A stretch of DNA of 64,000 nucleotides from Neptuniibacter marinus (GCF_001597725.1 NZ_LUTR01000002.1:124001-188000), one strand, 5' to 3'; numbered from the stretch's first letter, positions 17,556 through 26,859 are shown. Program-made: numbers and translations. The notes: generated from the sequence alone by a model not told the origin.

Positions 17556-19637
17556 ATGCACCCAATTAGAAAAACGAACACCGTTCTCCCTCATAATCCT
17601 CCTACACTTTCGTTTATAGCGTTATCCATTTTGGCCATTAACAGCTTATTAACTTCTCCTATGGCAAATGCAGAAGCTGTAGTACTAGACGCCATTGTGG
17701 TGACCGGTGAAAAAATTGATAGAAATATTAAAGATACAACAACAGCGGTCACTGTTTTCTCTGAAAAAACTCTAGGAACAGGAGAGGTTAAGCAGGTCAA
17801 AGATATTGCGACAAGCGCCCCTAACGTTACTACCGATACCTTTGGTCATATAGCTATTCGCGGTATTTCTGGTGGGGGAGCTGCAACGGGGGGCGTAGCA
17901 CTAATGACAGGCGCTCGTGCTCGTATCGCTACCGTGGTAGATGGCACCACCCAAGACTGGTCAGGTTACAATTTTTCACCTACTAATTTATGGGATGTCG
18001 AGCAAGTAGAGGTTCTCCGTGGTCCACAGTCTACAACGCAAGGGGCAAGTGCCATAGCTGGCGCGCTTGTCGTTAATACCAATGATCCAACATTTGAAAA
18101 TGAAGCGGCTATTCGAGCGGGATTAGAAAGCTATAAAAATGGCAACCTAAAACACAATTTAGCAGTTATGTCGTCTGGGGCCTTAATTAAAGATGAGCTT
18201 GCTTACCGTATCGCAGTTGATCAAACAAAAGGGGAGGGCTGGCTGAATTACGATATATCTGGCTACAGCGGATATCTTCCTAATCTCAGCGAGTCCACAA
18301 GCCTGAACGTACGAAGTAAGTTATTGTGGGAACCCAGAGACATACCCGAATTATCAGCTAAACTGACCGTAAATTACCTTAAAAATAAGGGCGAGCATGC
18401 TAATTTCGCCAGCAATACCACCGAAGGTATCGCCACACAAACGATGACGATTGCTGACGCAGGTGGTGCCGTCTCCCGCGTACAAGACTCTAAAGAAAAA
18501 AGTGTAGCTACAGATATCGAGTACCAGGTCAGCGACAGCATTACTAACTCTTTACATATTAGCCACATAGATTCAGATATATATGCCGACGGTTACGGCT
18601 CGGCTAGTGGCACAACTACCCACAGTTATGATATTGAACAAACCACTACATCATTAGAAAACCGTATTATTTTTAATAATCAAAATACCAAGCTATCTGG
18701 TGTAATAGGACTCTTTGCTGCTTATAAAGACTCGGTCATCGATGCATCCCAAGGAGTAATTAATATTGATACAAGTTATAACACCACCACAACAGCCCTT
18801 TATGGTGAAGGTACTTATGCACTATCTCCTGAGACAAAACTAACGACGGGGTTGCGTATTGAGAATGAAGAAACCGAGAAGGTCGGTTCGTTTTTTTCGA
18901 GCACTGAAGTGGTTCAAAACACAGATTCGACCTATTACTTACCGAAACTCGCCATTACGCATGATATATCTAACACCACCACATTCGGGGCAGCCATTCG
19001 CAAAGGCTACAGCCCAAGTGGAACCTATATCAATACGACAGGTGATGTTTTTGCCTTTGATAGTGAGGAAGTGTCCTCCTTTGAACTAAGCAGCAAAAGC
19101 GATTTTGGTAAAGGCACAACATTAAGCGCCAATCTATTTTATAACGATTATTCTGACTACCAAGCTCTATCCGGTTTTAGTTTAGTCAATGTAGATTCAG
19201 CACATACAATAGGCTTTGAATTAGAAGCCTCTACATGGCTTTCCGACAACCTTGAGCTGCAGGGCTCTATTGGTTTCTTACGCAGTGAAATCGATGAGTA
19301 CACATCAAACACCGCAAATAAAGGAAACCAACTTTCTGGCGCACCCGAAACGAATTTAGGTTTAGGTTTTACCCAGCACATTGGCAACAAATGGTCTTTC
19401 GGTGCCGACATAACTTATGTTGGCGAATATTATTCTGATCTGAATAACACTAATAATGATATGGCCGGTGATTATTTACTTACTAATGCACGTTTCCAAT
19501 ACGTAAACGGTGACTTAACTATTAACGGTTTTATTAAAAATCTAACCGATGAAAATATTTTGTATTACAGAGCAGACTCCTTAGCAGCAGTGGGTCAAGA
19601 CCTATCTGTAGGTATTAGCGCGACTTACCGCATGTAA
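17556..19637 (+). CDS. TonB-dependent outer-membrane receptor, probable ferric siderophore receptor
   Basis: The 693-residue precursor has a signal peptide of about 40 residues ending near MANAEA, a TonB-box-like AIVVTGE just after it, a plug domain (IRGISGGGAATGG, VEVLRGPQSTTQGASAIAGALVVNTNDP) and a C-terminal beta-barrel ending in the aromatic-polar pattern DLSVGISATYRM typical of barrel insertion. It takes up a substrate with energy from TonB-ExbB-ExbD, none of which is encoded here. Its neighbours and the Fur-like site imply a ferric siderophore; the ligand cannot be read from sequence. AGGA precedes the ATG. An intercistronic hairpin separates it from the reductase gene. Confidence 0.92.
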   Translation: MHPIRKTNTVLPHNPPTLSFIALSILAINSLLTSPMANAEAVVLDAIVVTGEKIDRNIKDTTTAVTVFSEKTLGTGEVKQVKDIATSAPNVTTDTFGHIAIRGISGGGAATGGVALMTGARARIATVVDGTTQDWSGYNFSPTNLWDVEQVEVLRGPQSTTQGASAIAGALVVNTNDPTFENEAAIRAGLESYKNGNLKHNLAVMSSGALIKDELAYRIAVDQTKGEGWLNYDISGYSGYLPNLSESTSLNVRSKLLWEPRDIPELSAKLTVNYLKNKGEHANFASNTTEGIATQTMTIADAGGAVSRVQDSKEKSVATDIEYQVSDSITNSLHISHIDSDIYADGYGSASGTTTHSYDIEQTTTSLENRIIFNNQNTKLSGVIGLFAAYKDSVIDASQGVINIDTSYNTTTTALYGEGTYALSPETKLTTGLRIENEETEKVGSFFSSTEVVQNTDSTYYLPKLAITHDISNTTTFGAAIRKGYSPSGTYINTTGDVFAFDSEEVSSFELSSKSDFGKGTTLSANLFYNDYSDYQALSGFSLVNVDSAHTIGFELEASTWLSDNLELQGSIGFLRSEIDEYTSNTANKGNQLSGAPETNLGLGFTQHIGNKWSFGADITYVGEYYSDLNNTNNDMAGDYLLTNARFQYVNGDLTINGFIKNLTDENILYYRADSLAAVGQDLSVGISATYRM

Positions 19638-19666
19638 TAAGGCTATTGTCTCTCAATATCTTAATG

Positions 19667-19690
19667 ATAGAGGCAGCATTGCGCCTCTAT
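19667..19690 (+). other. Intercistronic stem-loop between receptor and reductase genes
   Basis: ATAGAGGC (19667-19674) pairs perfectly with GCCTCTAT (19683-19690) around an 8-nt loop. No T run follows. It may stabilise the receptor message or partly uncouple the reductase. An in-frame ATG directly abuts it at 19691, but a GAG before the ATG at 19727 makes the latter the better start. Confidence 0.5.
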
Positions 19691-19726
19691 ATGACTCCTT
19701 TCCTATCGAATGAAATACCGAGACCT

Positions 19727-20887
19727 ATGGACACCTACACGCCTATACCGGACATAGATAAAAAAATAGATATTATTGATCATGTTAATCAAGATCATAC
19801 GGAAGAGCTTTTAGCAATTGCAAAAAGTCACCTATCTCAAATAAAGTCCCTACACGAGGCTACTATTGTATCAGCAAGCGTTTTAGACGTTTTTCAAGAA
19901 GGCATGGACATTATCGTTCACTTAAATACGACTCTTCAGAGCACAAAAATTTTTGTGCCTTTCGAAATTGAAGGGGAATTAGAGGATAAAATTCTCTATC
20001 AAGCCTATGCCTCTATCGTTCAACAAGGGCGTGATTTTAGCGGCGCGGGCAAACACTTTTTTAAGATCATAGATAAACAAAAAATCACCACAAACATGGT
20101 ACGTTTAACCATTGAAAGTACGACCGAACTTCCTGCATATTATCCGGGTTACGCTTATGCTTTTTTGCTAAAAACGCTTAAAAAGCGCCCTCACTCGGGT
20201 ACTCTAAAAGCGAATAAAAAACATTGGAGCAAAAAACTTTTCGATCATATTTTTGTCTCATTGATGAAGCACTTATCCAGTAAGAATCGTCAAAAGCTCT
20301 TACAAAGCGCGAACAAGGATGTTCGCCTTTATACGCTCCGAAAATCATGGAAAAAAGATAAAAATGCTCGTTTTCATAACCAAGGATATATAGACATCTT
20401 CACACATGGAAAAACCCCAGGCAGTCAATGGGCTAACGAACTCAGCGCTGGCGATATTATTATGAGCCGCTCTGAAGCAAAAGATAAGCACCCCCACTTA
20501 TCGAATGGACAAGCCCTACTGATTGCCGATGAAACCGCTTATCCTGCAATGGCAGGTATACTTGAGCATTGGCTGAATCCATTACCACCCTACATAATTA
20601 TCATTAGCGAATCCGAAGATGAACAAAGTTATTTTGAGAATAAAGACCTATTAGTTGCCGACCAAGTACATAGAGTAATATGCCCGCCGGAGATTCAATC
20701 TACCCGAATATTAGCCATAATAAGACAGATAACTGACATAGATGTCGTGTGGGCCGCTTTCGAATCAGAGTCCGCAAAAACGGTGAGACATTACCTACGA
20801 AATCAGCGACAGATAGCCGGAAAAAACAATCACACCAAAGCGTATTGGAACTTAAAATCGAAAAGAGGCACAGCCGACGACCTATAG
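19727..20887 (+). CDS. Siderophore-interacting (SIP) FAD ferric reductase with N-terminal DUF2470-like domain
   Basis: SIP proteins such as ViuB release iron from an imported ferric siderophore by reduction. The N-terminal 95 residues (IDHVNQDHTEELLAIAKSHL) resemble DUF2470. Then comes a FAD-binding barrel (FFKIIDKQKITTNMVRLTIES, YYPGYAYAFL) with the flavin motif RLYTLR, the family stretch DIFTHGKTPGSQWANELSAGDII, and a reductase domain with LLIADETAYPAMAGILEHW. The start is uncertain: the frame is open to a TTG at 19646, with ATGs at 19691 and 19727. I chose 19727 (386 residues) because of the GAG before it and because the domain begins soon after. It closes the iron cassette. Confidence 0.82.
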   Translation: MDTYTPIPDIDKKIDIIDHVNQDHTEELLAIAKSHLSQIKSLHEATIVSASVLDVFQEGMDIIVHLNTTLQSTKIFVPFEIEGELEDKILYQAYASIVQQGRDFSGAGKHFFKIIDKQKITTNMVRLTIESTTELPAYYPGYAYAFLLKTLKKRPHSGTLKANKKHWSKKLFDHIFVSLMKHLSSKNRQKLLQSANKDVRLYTLRKSWKKDKNARFHNQGYIDIFTHGKTPGSQWANELSAGDIIMSRSEAKDKHPHLSNGQALLIADETAYPAMAGILEHWLNPLPPYIIIISESEDEQSYFENKDLLVADQVHRVICPPEIQSTRILAIIRQITDIDVVWAAFESESAKTVRHYLRNQRQIAGKNNHTKAYWNLKSKRGTADDL

Positions 20888-20943
20888 GGTGGTAAATAAA
20901 TAACAGCTCTAGACAAACCTACGCGATAACAAATAAAAGGTAT

Positions 20944-20976
20944 AAAAATGCCCGATGCAATACATCGAGCATTTTT
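20944..20976. terminator. Bidirectional terminator between the iron cassette and clpB
   Basis: AAAAATGCCCGATG (20944-20957) pairs with CATCGAGCATTTTT (20963-20976) with one mismatch. The A and T tracts at both ends let it work in either direction. Confidence 0.85.
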
Positions 20977-21017
20977 ATAGAAGCAAGTATCAGCCTTCGT
21001 ATCGAAGCTGATACAAC

Positions 21018-23597
21018 CTATCTAAAAACAAACTCCCCTTGCTCTACATCTACAGCAATCTCTGTGCCCGGGAGATACTTACCCGCTAATATCTCCTGCG
21101 CCAGCGGATTTTCTATCCACTGCTGAATCGCTCGTTTTAACGGCCTTGCCCCATACACAGGCTCAAAGCCTACATCCACCAGCTTATCTAATGCTGTACT
21201 TGTTAATGTGAGACTTAGATCCCGCTCAGCCAAACGGTCTTGTAAACGTTGCAACTGAATAGTAGCAATACCTGCCACCTGGCTTTTTTTCAAGCTATGG
21301 AACACGACGACTTCGTCAATACGGTTAATCACTTCTGGACGGAAGTGCATACCCACTGACTCCATTACCGCGTTATGCATGAGCTGATAATCATCGTCAT
21401 CACTGAAGTTTTGAATAAGGTCAGACCCTAAATTAGAGGTCATCACTACGATGGTATTGCGGAAATCGACTGTACGCCCTTGACCATCAGTTAAGCGGCC
21501 ATCTTCCAATACCTGTAGAAGAATATTAAAAACATCAGGATGGGCTTTTTCGACTTCATCCAACAGTAAAACAGAGTAAGGCTTACGCCGCACTGCCTCA
21601 GTCAGGTACCCCCCTTCTTCATAACCGACATAACCGGGAGGCGCACCGATCAAACGTGCAACGGAGTGTTTTTCCATAAACTCTGACATGTCGATACGCA
21701 CCATCGCATCTTCAGTATCAAATAAAAAGCTAGCTAACGCTTTGCAAAGCTCGGTTTTACCTACACCTGTTGGGCCTAAAAATAAAAATGAACCATTAGG
21801 ACGATTAGGATCTGACAATCCCGCACGAGAACGGCGTACCGCATTAGAGACAGCAATCACAGCCTCATCTTGCCCGATCACACGGCTATGCAGCTCTGAT
21901 TCCATACGTAATAGTTTTTCTCGCTCACCTTCCAGCATGCGATTGACTGGAATACCCGTCCAACGAGAAACCACTTCAGCGACCTCTTCCTCAGTCACTT
22001 TATTACGCAGTAGTTTAGTTTCCTGTTGCCCCTGTTCTTCTGCTTGGGCAGTAGCGGCAAGCTCCTTCTCAAGCTCTGGAATAAGACCATACTGTAGCTC
22101 AGACATCTTCTGAAGATCACCCGCACGGGTATGCTTTTCAAGTTCGATACGTGCTAAATCTAACTCCTCTTTCACTTTTTGAGAGCCTTGCAATGCTAAC
22201 TTTTCGGCTTTCCAAATTTCGTCCAGATCAGAGAACTCTTTTTCGATATTGCCTATAGTTTCTTCAAGCTCTTTTAAACGCTGTTTCGCTGCAGCGTCTT
22301 TCTCTTTTTTTAGCGCCTCTCGTTCCATTTTCAACTGAATTAAACGACGCTCTAAGCGATCCATATCTTCCGGTTTAGAATCCATCTCCATACGAATACG
22401 GGAAGCGGCTTCGTCGATTAGATCTATCGCTTTGTCGGGAAGTTGGCGATCTGTGATATATCGCTGGGACAATTTAGCCGCAGCAATAATTGCAGAGTCT
22501 GTAATATCAACCGCATGATGAATCTCATACCGCTCTTTTAAACCACGCAAAATGGCAATAGTGGATTCTTCATCGGGCTCATCAACAATAACTTTCTGGA
22601 AACGACGTTCAAGAGCTGCATCTTTTTCTACATATTGACGGTATTCGTCCAGCGTTGTGGCACCCACACAATGTAGTTCACCACGAGCCAAAGCCGGTTT
22701 TAACATGTTACCGGCATCCATTGAGCCTTCGCCCTTGCCTGCGCCCACCATGGTATGTAGCTCATCGATAAACAGAATAACCTGCCCTTCCTGTTTAGAT
22801 AGCTCATTCAATACAGCTTTTAGACGCTCTTCAAATTCACCTCGGAATTTCGCACCAGCAATGAGCGATCCCATATCAAGCGAGAGCACTTTTTTACGCT
22901 TAAGCCCCTCAGGAACTTCACCATTAACAATACGCTGTGCAAGCCCTTCCACAATGGCGGTTTTACCAACACCAGGCTCCCCTATAAGTACAGGGTTGTT
23001 TTTAGTACGGCGCTGTAACACCTGAATTGTTCGACGAATCTCATCATCACGTCCTATTACAGGATCGAGCTTGCCCGATTCAGCACGTTCAGTCAGATCA
23101 ATACAATACTTATCTAAAGCTTGACGATTACTTTCTGCATTAGGATCTTGCACCGATTCCCCTCCACGAATTTGATTGATAACAGCTTCTAATCTGTCTT
23201 TGCTTATACCTGATTCGCGCAGCGCTTTACCTGCATCAGATTTATCATCTAGCAAAGCTAAAAGAATCAGTTCACTGGCAATATATTGATCGCCCCGTTG
23301 CTGGGCGATCTTATCTGTTTTGTTAAAGACGCGTGCAACATCTTGAGAGAAACGAATCTCACCATCAGGGTTTTGTACACTTGGTAAACGGTCGATGTAC
23401 TGTGTCGTTTGATTTTTTAAGCGCTGCATATCAGCACCCGCTTGCGCCAATAGCTGCACAGAACTACCCTGCTGCTGTTCTAATAAGGCTTGTAAAATAT
23501 GAACAGGTTCAATGTAGTTATGGTCTCGGCCTACAGCTAAAGATTGAGCGTCTGCCAGAGCTTCTTGCAGTTGAGATGTAAATTTATCTGGACGCAT
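21018..23597 (-). CDS. clpB: ATP-dependent disaggregase ClpB
   Basis: ClpB is the Hsp100 AAA+ ring that, with DnaK, rescues aggregated proteins. The 859 residues (E. coli 857) contain the N-domain ([21 protein letters not shown]), AAA-1 with Walker [10 protein letters not shown] and Walker [10 protein letters not shown], the coiled-coil middle domain (about 400-525, Glu/Lys/Arg-rich), AAA-2 with Walker [11 protein letters not shown] and [10 protein letters not shown], and the C-terminal ISARF-like end. There is no ClpP-binding IGL loop, as expected for ClpB. GGAGG precedes the ATG. A heat-shock type promoter lies upstream. Confidence 0.98.
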   Translation of the reverse strand: MRPDKFTSQLQEALADAQSLAVGRDHNYIEPVHILQALLEQQQGSSVQLLAQAGADMQRLKNQTTQYIDRLPSVQNPDGEIRFSQDVARVFNKTDKIAQQRGDQYIASELILLALLDDKSDAGKALRESGISKDRLEAVINQIRGGESVQDPNAESNRQALDKYCIDLTERAESGKLDPVIGRDDEIRRTIQVLQRRTKNNPVLIGEPGVGKTAIVEGLAQRIVNGEVPEGLKRKKVLSLDMGSLIAGAKFRGEFEERLKAVLNELSKQEGQVILFIDELHTMVGAGKGEGSMDAGNMLKPALARGELHCVGATTLDEYRQYVEKDAALERRFQKVIVDEPDEESTIAILRGLKERYEIHHAVDITDSAIIAAAKLSQRYITDRQLPDKAIDLIDEAASRIRMEMDSKPEDMDRLERRLIQLKMEREALKKEKDAAAKQRLKELEETIGNIEKEFSDLDEIWKAEKLALQGSQKVKEELDLARIELEKHTRAGDLQKMSELQYGLIPELEKELAATAQAEEQGQQETKLLRNKVTEEEVAEVVSRWTGIPVNRMLEGEREKLLRMESELHSRVIGQDEAVIAVSNAVRRSRAGLSDPNRPNGSFLFLGPTGVGKTELCKALASFLFDTEDAMVRIDMSEFMEKHSVARLIGAPPGYVGYEEGGYLTEAVRRKPYSVLLLDEVEKAHPDVFNILLQVLEDGRLTDGQGRTVDFRNTIVVMTSNLGSDLIQNFSDDDDYQLMHNAVMESVGMHFRPEVINRIDEVVVFHSLKKSQVAGIATIQLQRLQDRLAERDLSLTLTSTALDKLVDVGFEPVYGARPLKRAIQQWIENPLAQEILAGKYLPGTEIAVDVEQGEFVFR

Positions 23598-23682
23598 ATG
23601 CCCTCCGCTGATTAATCCAATACACCTCTATCCTCGTGTTATGTAAGGCTAGGGCAATTAAATAATGAATCGTATATCAGAG

Positions 23683-23711
23683 ATATGAGGGTGAAAGTCG
23701 TTCGCTTCAAG
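23683..23711 (-). promoter_or_regulatory. Sigma-32 (heat shock) promoter of clpB
   Basis: On the minus strand CTTGAAG (23711-23705) is followed after 13 bases by CCCTCATAT (23691-23683), close to the RpoH consensus CTTGAAA and CCCATNT. It lies about 85 bases before the clpB start codon. Confidence 0.7.
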
Positions 23712-23765
23712 AGGAAAATAAACAAAAATTAGAGAACTCTTATATTAAAACAAAATGAGCCAACG

Positions 23766-24092
23766 CTATAATGCTAGAAAGCGCTCTTTGTTTTTACTCA
23801 CAAACTGTCGAATCTGCAATGTATCGTTATCGTGTTCACTTAAAAAGATAAGTAGCGTATTAGGATCTAGCTGAAAGCCGCTAAATAAGCAGTCTCCAAT
23901 TTCTAAGTGAGCTTCATCGTGACTTTCAGCGCTTTTTTCAACAGAGCGAAAGATATATGCCAATGCTTGTTTAGCAACAGAGAGCTGTTTTTTAGCTTCA
24001 GGAGGGAAGCTAGATGCCTGCACATCCCCATTTTGTAATACACAACCGTAGAGTATTAACCCTTTATCCTGCATCTCATGCCAAATAGTCAT
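23766..24092 (-). CDS. Small roadblock/LC7-like partner of GTPase module 1
   Basis: This 108-residue protein has the pattern of a roadblock/LC7 domain (GLILYGCVLQNGDVQASSF, a middle helix, then AHLEIGD, LFSGFQLDPNTLLIFLSE), the fold that includes MglB, which regulates Ras-like GTPases; the call is by pattern only. Its paralogue at 25234-25584 shares EAHLEIGD, SGF and the LSE end. The ATG at 24092 lies 17 bases inside the GTPase gene's end. Its Shine-Dalgarno GGAG is made of the GTPase codons for Trp-Ser, so the two are translationally coupled. A regulator or adaptor of the fused GTPase is the likely role. Confidence 0.7.
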   Translation of the reverse strand: MTIWHEMQDKGLILYGCVLQNGDVQASSFPPEAKKQLSVAKQALAYIFRSVEKSAESHDEAHLEIGDCLFSGFQLDPNTLLIFLSEHDNDTLQIRQFVSKNKERFLAL

Positions 24093-25032
24093 TGTCGATA
24101 CTCCATTGCAGCAAATCACCTGCCTGCTGCTTCAATACAGGCAGCGATATATCCTTATCTGATTTTAAACATAAAGACTGATTTTGATCATTAAAGACCG
24201 ATAAGGTGTCGACCTTAGGGCCAGCAATAACAACATTATTAACCGCACCTAAAAAACTCGCCTTTTCCGATATAGCATCAGTTAAACGATTAATATTGAG
24301 CAACAATGATTTAATAGAGGCATCATCAATATTAGAACACAGTAGATCTTGCCCTTCTCCAATATGCATAGCGCCTAAAACCCCTCGCTTATTCATCGCT
24401 GCATCTAAAAGGGTTTCTTCATATAAAGGCTTATAAAAATCAAGGGAGAAACCATTAATATCCAGTAATCGATCCCGAACCTGGTCCCAATCTATATCTC
24501 TTTCTACCGCTGAAATTAACTCCTCAATAACACCTAAAATTGCTCGAGGGTCTCTAGCATCGACAAACATAACCGTACTCATAACCCCGAGATCTTTTAA
24601 CTCGCTTAAGTAACGATTGTAATCTGGGTTAGGTTCCACATCTGAATGAGTAACAGCAATAATTAATCTACGTTTACGCAGGTAATCACCAAACGCTTTC
24701 GCATAAAAACGTATATCTCGAAAAGGGTCTTTGCGCGTATTGTCTACTAAAAGGACCATCCCAATAGCATCGTGGGCAAACTCACTGGTTAGCATATCCC
24801 ACATAAAACGAAATCGTTCTTGCCCTGGTGTTCCATAAAGATGAACACGCGTCTCAGTATTTAAGTCTAAAACGCCGTAATCCATAACTATCGTAGTATT
24901 TTTTTTACGCCTAACCGTTACATCACTGGCCTGAGCATCCGTATCAAGTGTTTCAATATCACTGACTGAGCGAATCGCTGTTGTCTTTCCTGAGCAAACT
25001 GACCCTGTGAATAGGATCTTATAATCCTTCAT
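24076..25032 (-). CDS. Ras-like GTPase (COG2229/CvnD type) fused to a roadblock/LC7-like domain, module 1
   Basis: Residues 1-200 are a small GTPase: P-loop GSVCSGKTT (10-18), MDYGVLDL before switch II, GTPGQERF (67-74) in place of the usual DTAGQE, and THSD (128-131) as the base-specificity motif. The GTPGQ(E/D)RFxFMW form is that of the CvnD GTPases of Streptomyces conservons. Residues 205-318 (LLDAAMNKRGVLGAMHIGEGQDLLCSN and on) look like an LC7 domain, usually encoded separately as CvnB or MglB. No membrane anchor is visible. AAGGA precedes the ATG. It is coupled to a small partner and has a paralogue just upstream. The process it controls is unknown. Confidence 0.82.
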   Translation of the reverse strand: MKDYKILFTGSVCSGKTTAIRSVSDIETLDTDAQASDVTVRRKKNTTIVMDYGVLDLNTETRVHLYGTPGQERFRFMWDMLTSEFAHDAIGMVLLVDNTRKDPFRDIRFYAKAFGDYLRKRRLIIAVTHSDVEPNPDYNRYLSELKDLGVMSTVMFVDARDPRAILGVIEELISAVERDIDWDQVRDRLLDINGFSLDFYKPLYEETLLDAAMNKRGVLGAMHIGEGQDLLCSNIDDASIKSLLLNINRLTDAISEKASFLGAVNNVVIAGPKVDTLSVFNDQNQSLCLKSDKDISLPVLKQQAGDLLQWSIDNDYLA

Positions 25033-25233
25033 TCATGCATTCCTTATTTCAGGGGAACATTAGTAGTATCAGTGTAGCGATACTCAGCTGAACGAAAACT
25101 AAAACACCTCAAAAAATATTCAAATTTTCATCTAATAAGGTGATATTTATCGCATGCTTAACACTGGATTGATATGACGAATAAGTCGAACACCTTAGAC
25201 AGGACGTAATAGATAGAATCTTTTAGCTCCTAT
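25033..25233. other. Gap between the two GTPase modules
   Basis: These 201 AT-rich bases separate partner 2 from GTPase 1. I see no gene and no clear terminator. The gap is long enough for module 1 to have its own promoter. Confidence 0.5.
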
Positions 25234-25584
25234 CTAGGCGAGCATGCGCTCAACTTCAGCTTTTGCAATAAGATGCTGAACCTGCTGAATATGAGCCCTT
25301 ACATCGGAGATGTTAGTTTCTTTCTCCGACAAACAAACGAGTACTCTATTTGCTTTTAACAGAAAGCCACTTAAACGTTTATCACCTATTTCTAGGTGAG
25401 CCTCGTTATGTTTGCTTTTATGCTTACCAACATTTAAAAATATATAGCTAAACGTCTGCCTTGCAACTGTCTCATAATGTCGATTTGCTTTAGTAAAAGA
25501 AGATGTGGTCACCTCTTTCCCTTCAAGAAAACAACTACTTTCAACAACATTAGGTTTATCTATTGTTCCAAGTAATTCATTCAT
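25234..25584 (-). CDS. Small roadblock/LC7-like partner of GTPase module 2
   Basis: This 116-residue protein is the paralogue of the one at 23766-24092: the region NEAHLEIGDKRLSGFLLKANRVLVCLSEKE aligns with DEAHLEIGDCLFSGFQLDPNTLLIFLSEHD, while the ends differ. It fits a degenerate LC7 fold. The ATG at 25584 overlaps the GTPase stop as ATGA. As in module 1, the GGAG Shine-Dalgarno is formed by the GTPase Trp-Ser codons near its end. The reading frame is open four codons further, but this coupling sets the start. No export signal or metal site is seen. Confidence 0.7.
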   Translation of the reverse strand: MNELLGTIDKPNVVESSCFLEGKEVTTSSFTKANRHYETVARQTFSYIFLNVGKHKSKHNEAHLEIGDKRLSGFLLKANRVLVCLSEKETNISDVRAHIQQVQHLIAKAEVERMLA

Positions 25585-26543
25585 CGCCGACTCCACTGCA
25601 AAAGATCCACAGCTTGCTGTTTAACCACATTGATACTTAAATCTTTATGGGAACACAATCCAAGTGCCTGTTCCTCTTCAACAAATACAGAGAGGGTTTC
25701 TTGCTGCGGGCCATATAAAACCAAATCATCTATATGCCCTAGAAAAGAAGCCTTAGCTTCTAATGCAGTCACTAAATTAATCATTGAACGTAGTAATTCT
25801 TTATTTTGTTTACTACTAACATTAGAGCTCAAAACTTTGCGATCAGCCCCAAGGTGAATTGCGCCTGTAATGCCTCGTGTATTCATCGCCGCTTCAAGTA
25901 ATGTGACCTCTTCATTAACCCCAATTGCAGGAGAGTCGCCTTCTCCACTTGCCTGAGGCATTGTGCTATTGACGGCCAAACGTTGCTCTAGTTCAGGCCA
26001 AGCAATATCTTTTTCTCGTTGCCCCACCAACTCTTTTACTATTTTAAGTACCGAGGAAGGGTCTCGTGCATCAATAAAAATAACGGTTGTAAACAAGCCC
26101 ATAGCTTTGAGCTCTTGCATATAATAATCATGGTCAGGGTCTGCTTTTTCATCGGAATGAGTGACTGCAATAATCAGGCGGCGACGAACAATAAAATCTC
26201 GGAACTCTTCCACATAAAAGCGGATATCTTTAAAAGGATCATTACGCGTATTATCCACCAACAAAACAAGCCCCTCAGCGTCATGCACTAAGTCACTCAT
26301 CATTACTTCCCACATAAACTTAAAACGTTCTTGTCCCGGCGTCCCATAAAGATGCAGACGGGCGCTATCGGATAGATCAAGAACGCCATAATCCATGGCG
26401 ATTGTGGTTTTTCGCTTACGGCGAATAGCAGAATCACTTACGCGGGCATCAGTATCAACCGTCTCAATATCACTCAATGAGCGAATAGCTGTGGTTTTAC
26501 CTGAACACACTGAGCCTGTGAATAAAACTTTATAATCTGTCAT
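25581..26543 (-). CDS. Ras-like GTPase (COG2229/CvnD type) fused to a roadblock/LC7-like domain, module 2
   Basis: The 320-residue paralogue of the module 1 GTPase has the same motifs at the same positions: GSVCSGKTT (10-18), GTPGQERF (67-74), THSD (128-131). The first 130 residues are strongly conserved between the copies, the linker (about 185-210) is not, and the LC7-like part (LLEAAMNTRGITGAIHLGADRKVLSSN to the end) is moderately conserved. Both end in a Gln-Trp-Ser. AAGGGAT precedes the ATG. No histidine kinase or DUF742 protein, which accompany CvnD in Streptomyces, is nearby. Transcription would start in the 316-nt AT-rich gap upstream. Confidence 0.82.
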   Translation of the reverse strand: MTDYKVLFTGSVCSGKTTAIRSLSDIETVDTDARVSDSAIRRKRKTTIAMDYGVLDLSDSARLHLYGTPGQERFKFMWEVMMSDLVHDAEGLVLLVDNTRNDPFKDIRFYVEEFRDFIVRRRLIIAVTHSDEKADPDHDYYMQELKAMGLFTTVIFIDARDPSSVLKIVKELVGQREKDIAWPELEQRLAVNSTMPQASGEGDSPAIGVNEEVTLLEAAMNTRGITGAIHLGADRKVLSSNVSSKQNKELLRSMINLVTALEAKASFLGHIDDLVLYGPQQETLSVFVEEEQALGLCSHKDLSINVVKQQAVDLLQWSRR

Positions 26544-26859
26544 TATTAATCCCTTATAGCTTCAAAATAACCAACATGAAGCAATAGACACTGTCACACA
26601 GAACAGATTAACTATACCTGAGCCATATCAGTGATAGCCACTTTCACAGCAATTTAGGCGGGAAGTACGTTAGAAGTAAGCTAATTCTTAGCCTAAATAA
26701 GAAAAATTGTAAGTTAATCACTTAAGGTTTTAACAGATATCAGCCTAAATAAAAAACAATTATCTAATATTACGAATATAGTAAAAAATCATCTACTCTT
26801 CCCGCAAAACATTAGGAAGCCCGATTCATATATCTCGTATTCTTTTAAATAAAACAAAC
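26544..26859. other. Non-coding gap upstream of the GTPase modules
   Basis: This AT-rich 316-nt stretch lies between ddpX and GTPase 2, both on the minus strand. It should hold the promoter of the GTPase modules. I see no open frame with a ribosome-binding site, no repeat and no clear terminator for ddpX. Confidence 0.5.

Noticed and set aside
21688-23025. Plus-strand open frames of up to 141 codons inside clpB
   Set aside because: They are shadows of the conserved clpB reading frame.
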